Positions 12,104 to 13,374 of a stretch of DNA of 13,374 nucleotides are shown one piece after another; position 1 is the first letter of the stretch, and every line of letters starts with the position of its first letter. The position numbers and the translations under genes are program-made. The stretch covers positions 1 to 13,374 of the forward strand of contig JAFZLP010000123.1 of assembly GCA_017551405.1 (NCBI GenBank), given 5' to 3'. Under the pieces are notes generated by a model. The model saw only the letters and a program-made list of their open reading frames with translations, was not told the origin of the DNA and ran no database searches. Origin of the DNA: Bacteroidales bacterium (lineage in GTDB: Bacteria; Bacteroidota; Bacteroidia; Bacteroidales; UBA932).

Positions 12104-13374
12104 ATGACTAGCGTACACGTCCTCACCCTCGGTTGTTCCAAGAATACCGTAGACACCGAGCATCTGCTTGCGCAGCTGCCCGGGGACCGGTATGTGGTGC
12201 TGCCGGAAGACTGGGACGGGCCTGTGGATTACGTGCTCGTAAACACCTGCGGCTTCATCGGCGACGCCAAGGAAGAGAGCGTGAACGTGCTGCTGGAACA
12301 GGCCGAAAGACGCCGTTCCGGCGAGGCGGGGCATCTCTTCGCATTCGGCTGCCTGTCACAGCGCTACTCCTCTGAACTGCCCGGACTGGTGCCGGAAGTG
12401 GACGGATGGTTCGGGGCCCGCGACCTCGATCCGGTAGTGAGGGCCCTCGGCGCCGTGCCTTCGGAGGCGCTCCGTACCGCCAGATACCTGCCTTCCGACG
12501 GCAGGGCCTGCGCATATCTGAAGATATCCGAAGGCTGCGACCGCCGCTGTTCCTACTGCGCCATTCCGCATATCCGCGGCGCGCACCGCTCGGTCCCGAT
12601 CGAAAAGATAGTGGAAGAGGCGCGCGCCCTGGCCGCGAAGGGAGTGAAGGAGCTGCTGCTCATCGCCCAGGACACCACCTATTACGGGCTCGACCTCTAT
12701 GGCCGAAGAAGGCTGGCCGACGTGCTCCGCGCCTTATCGGATATTCCTGAAATAGAGTGGATCCGCATCCACTATTCCTATCCCGAGGGCTTCCCGGAGG
12801 ACGTCCTCCGGGAGATGGCGGACAATCCCAAGGTCTGCCGTTATATGGACATCCCGCTTCAGCATATCTCCGACAAAGTGCTTTCCTGCATGCACCGCAA
12901 CGTGGACGGCGCCTGGACGCGGGCTCTCATTAAAAGGCTGCGCAGTGAGGTGCCCGGAGTGGTGCTGCGGACAACGCTCATCGTGGGGCATCCGGGGGAG
13001 GGCCCGGGCGAATTCGAAGAGCTCCTCGATTTCGTAAGGGAGGCCCGCTTCGAACGCCTCGGCGCTTTCAAATACTCCGAAGAGGAGGGCACCTGGGGTG
13101 CCGAGCATCTGAAAGACGATGTGGGCGACGAGGAGAAGCAGCGCCGCTACGACGCCCTCATGACGCTCCAGCAGGGCATCTCGGCCGATTTCAATGCCTC
13201 CCGTGTGGGAAGCGTCTGCCGTGTGCTGGTAGACTCCGTGATGGACGGAAAACTGATAGCCCGCAGTGAGTTCGAAAGCCCCGAAGTAGACGGCGAAATA
13301 ATAGTTTCCTGCCCCGCAGGGACGGATCTCGCGGCCATGGTGGGGCGTTTCCTGGAAGTCCGTATAACGGAAGC
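12104..13374 (+). CDS. rimO: Ribosomal protein S12 methylthiotransferase RimO (3' end cut by window)
   Basis: Radical-SAM enzyme that adds a methylthio group to the conserved Asp of ribosomal protein S12. The ATG at 12104 lies 2 nt after the coaE stop, and the frame stays open to the window edge (423 codons), so only about the last 10-20 residues are likely missing. The N-terminal UPF0004 domain has its three cluster cysteines: Cys11 in TLGCSKNTVD, Cys49 in NTCGF and Cys83 in FGCLSQRY. The radical-SAM motif is SEGCDRRCSYCAIP, with Cys145, Cys149 and Cys152. DIPLQH and TTLIVGHPGE follow in the core. A C-terminal TRAM domain begins at about residue 366. The SKNTVD..HLL and IPHIRG segments favour RimO over MiaB. 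Confidence 0.95.
   Translation, partial: MTSVHVLTLGCSKNTVDTEHLLAQLPGDRYVVLPEDWDGPVDYVLVNTCGFIGDAKEESVNVLLEQAERRRSGEAGHLFAFGCLSQRYSSELPGLVPEVDGWFGARDLDPVVRALGAVPSEALRTARYLPSDGRACAYLKISEGCDRRCSYCAIPHIRGAHRSVPIEKIVEEARALAAKGVKELLLIAQDTTYYGLDLYGRRRLADVLRALSDIPEIEWIRIHYSYPEGFPEDVLREMADNPKVCRYMDIPLQHISDKVLSCMHRNVDGAWTRALIKRLRSEVPGVVLRTTLIVGHPGEGPGEFEELLDFVREARFERLGAFKYSEEEGTWGAEHLKDDVGDEEKQRRYDALMTLQQGISADFNASRVGSVCRVLVDSVMDGKLIARSEFESPEVDGEIIVSCPAGTDLAAMVGRFLEVRITE

Noticed and set aside
1..13374. Mobile elements, CRISPR arrays, phage genes, defence systems, tRNA or 4.5S RNA genes
   Set aside because: Looked for repeats, integrase or transposase motifs, spaced direct repeats and tRNA-like cloverleaf ends; none was seen. 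Composition and gene content are uniform and housekeeping in nature.

Overview
The window looks like chromosomal housekeeping DNA from a fairly GC-rich member of the Bacteroidales (Bacteroidota). The evidence is the gene families and orders typical of that group: nusB-yajC-ybbR-coaE-DUF5606, a small coiled-coil gene in front of zapA and rny, a PUR-alpha-like DUF3276 protein, and a long (about 300 aa) NusB. Several start regions also carry the Bacteroidota -7 promoter box TAnnTTTG and lack Shine-Dalgarno sequences. No phage, insertion sequence, CRISPR array, tRNA or rRNA gene was seen. Genes are packed tightly, and no gene-free stretch exceeds 300 bases.

Region 1 (1-3111): the 3' end of an unrecognised gene converges on ffh (SRP54 GTPase, minus strand), and the two stop codons share one CTAG. 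Divergent from ffh are a short AraC-type DNA-binding protein and a CNNM/CBS-pair membrane protein, probably an ion transporter. Region 2 (3117-5482): a promoter drives a coiled-coil protein and zapA (cell division), followed by a probable 6S RNA with a strong terminator, then rny (RNase Y). The closing stem of the RNA contains the zapA stop codon.

Region 3 (5499-8820, minus strand): a compact operon of a PUR-alpha-like nucleic-acid-binding protein, an adenosine-type nucleoside deaminase (MTA/SAH deaminase family) and two tandem purine nucleoside phosphorylases. The two paralogs differ at the base-specificity residue (Asn versus Asp). Together they suggest salvage of adenine nucleosides, possibly the S-adenosylmethionine by-products methylthioadenosine and 5'-deoxyadenosine, by deamination plus phosphorolysis.

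Region 4 (8878-13374, plus strand): nusB, yajC, a YbbR-like membrane-anchored protein, coaE fused in frame to a DUF5606 domain, and rimO (cut by the window edge). They form one apparent operon transcribed divergently from region 3; both directions have a TAnnTTTG box in the 87-bp gap.

No wholly new system is evident. The most interesting points are the CoaE-DUF5606 fusion, the specificity split between the two phosphorylases beside a deaminase, the 6S-like RNA built over the zapA stop codon, the ZauP-like partner gene of zapA, and two genes whose promoter box lies exactly 8 nt before the start codon.
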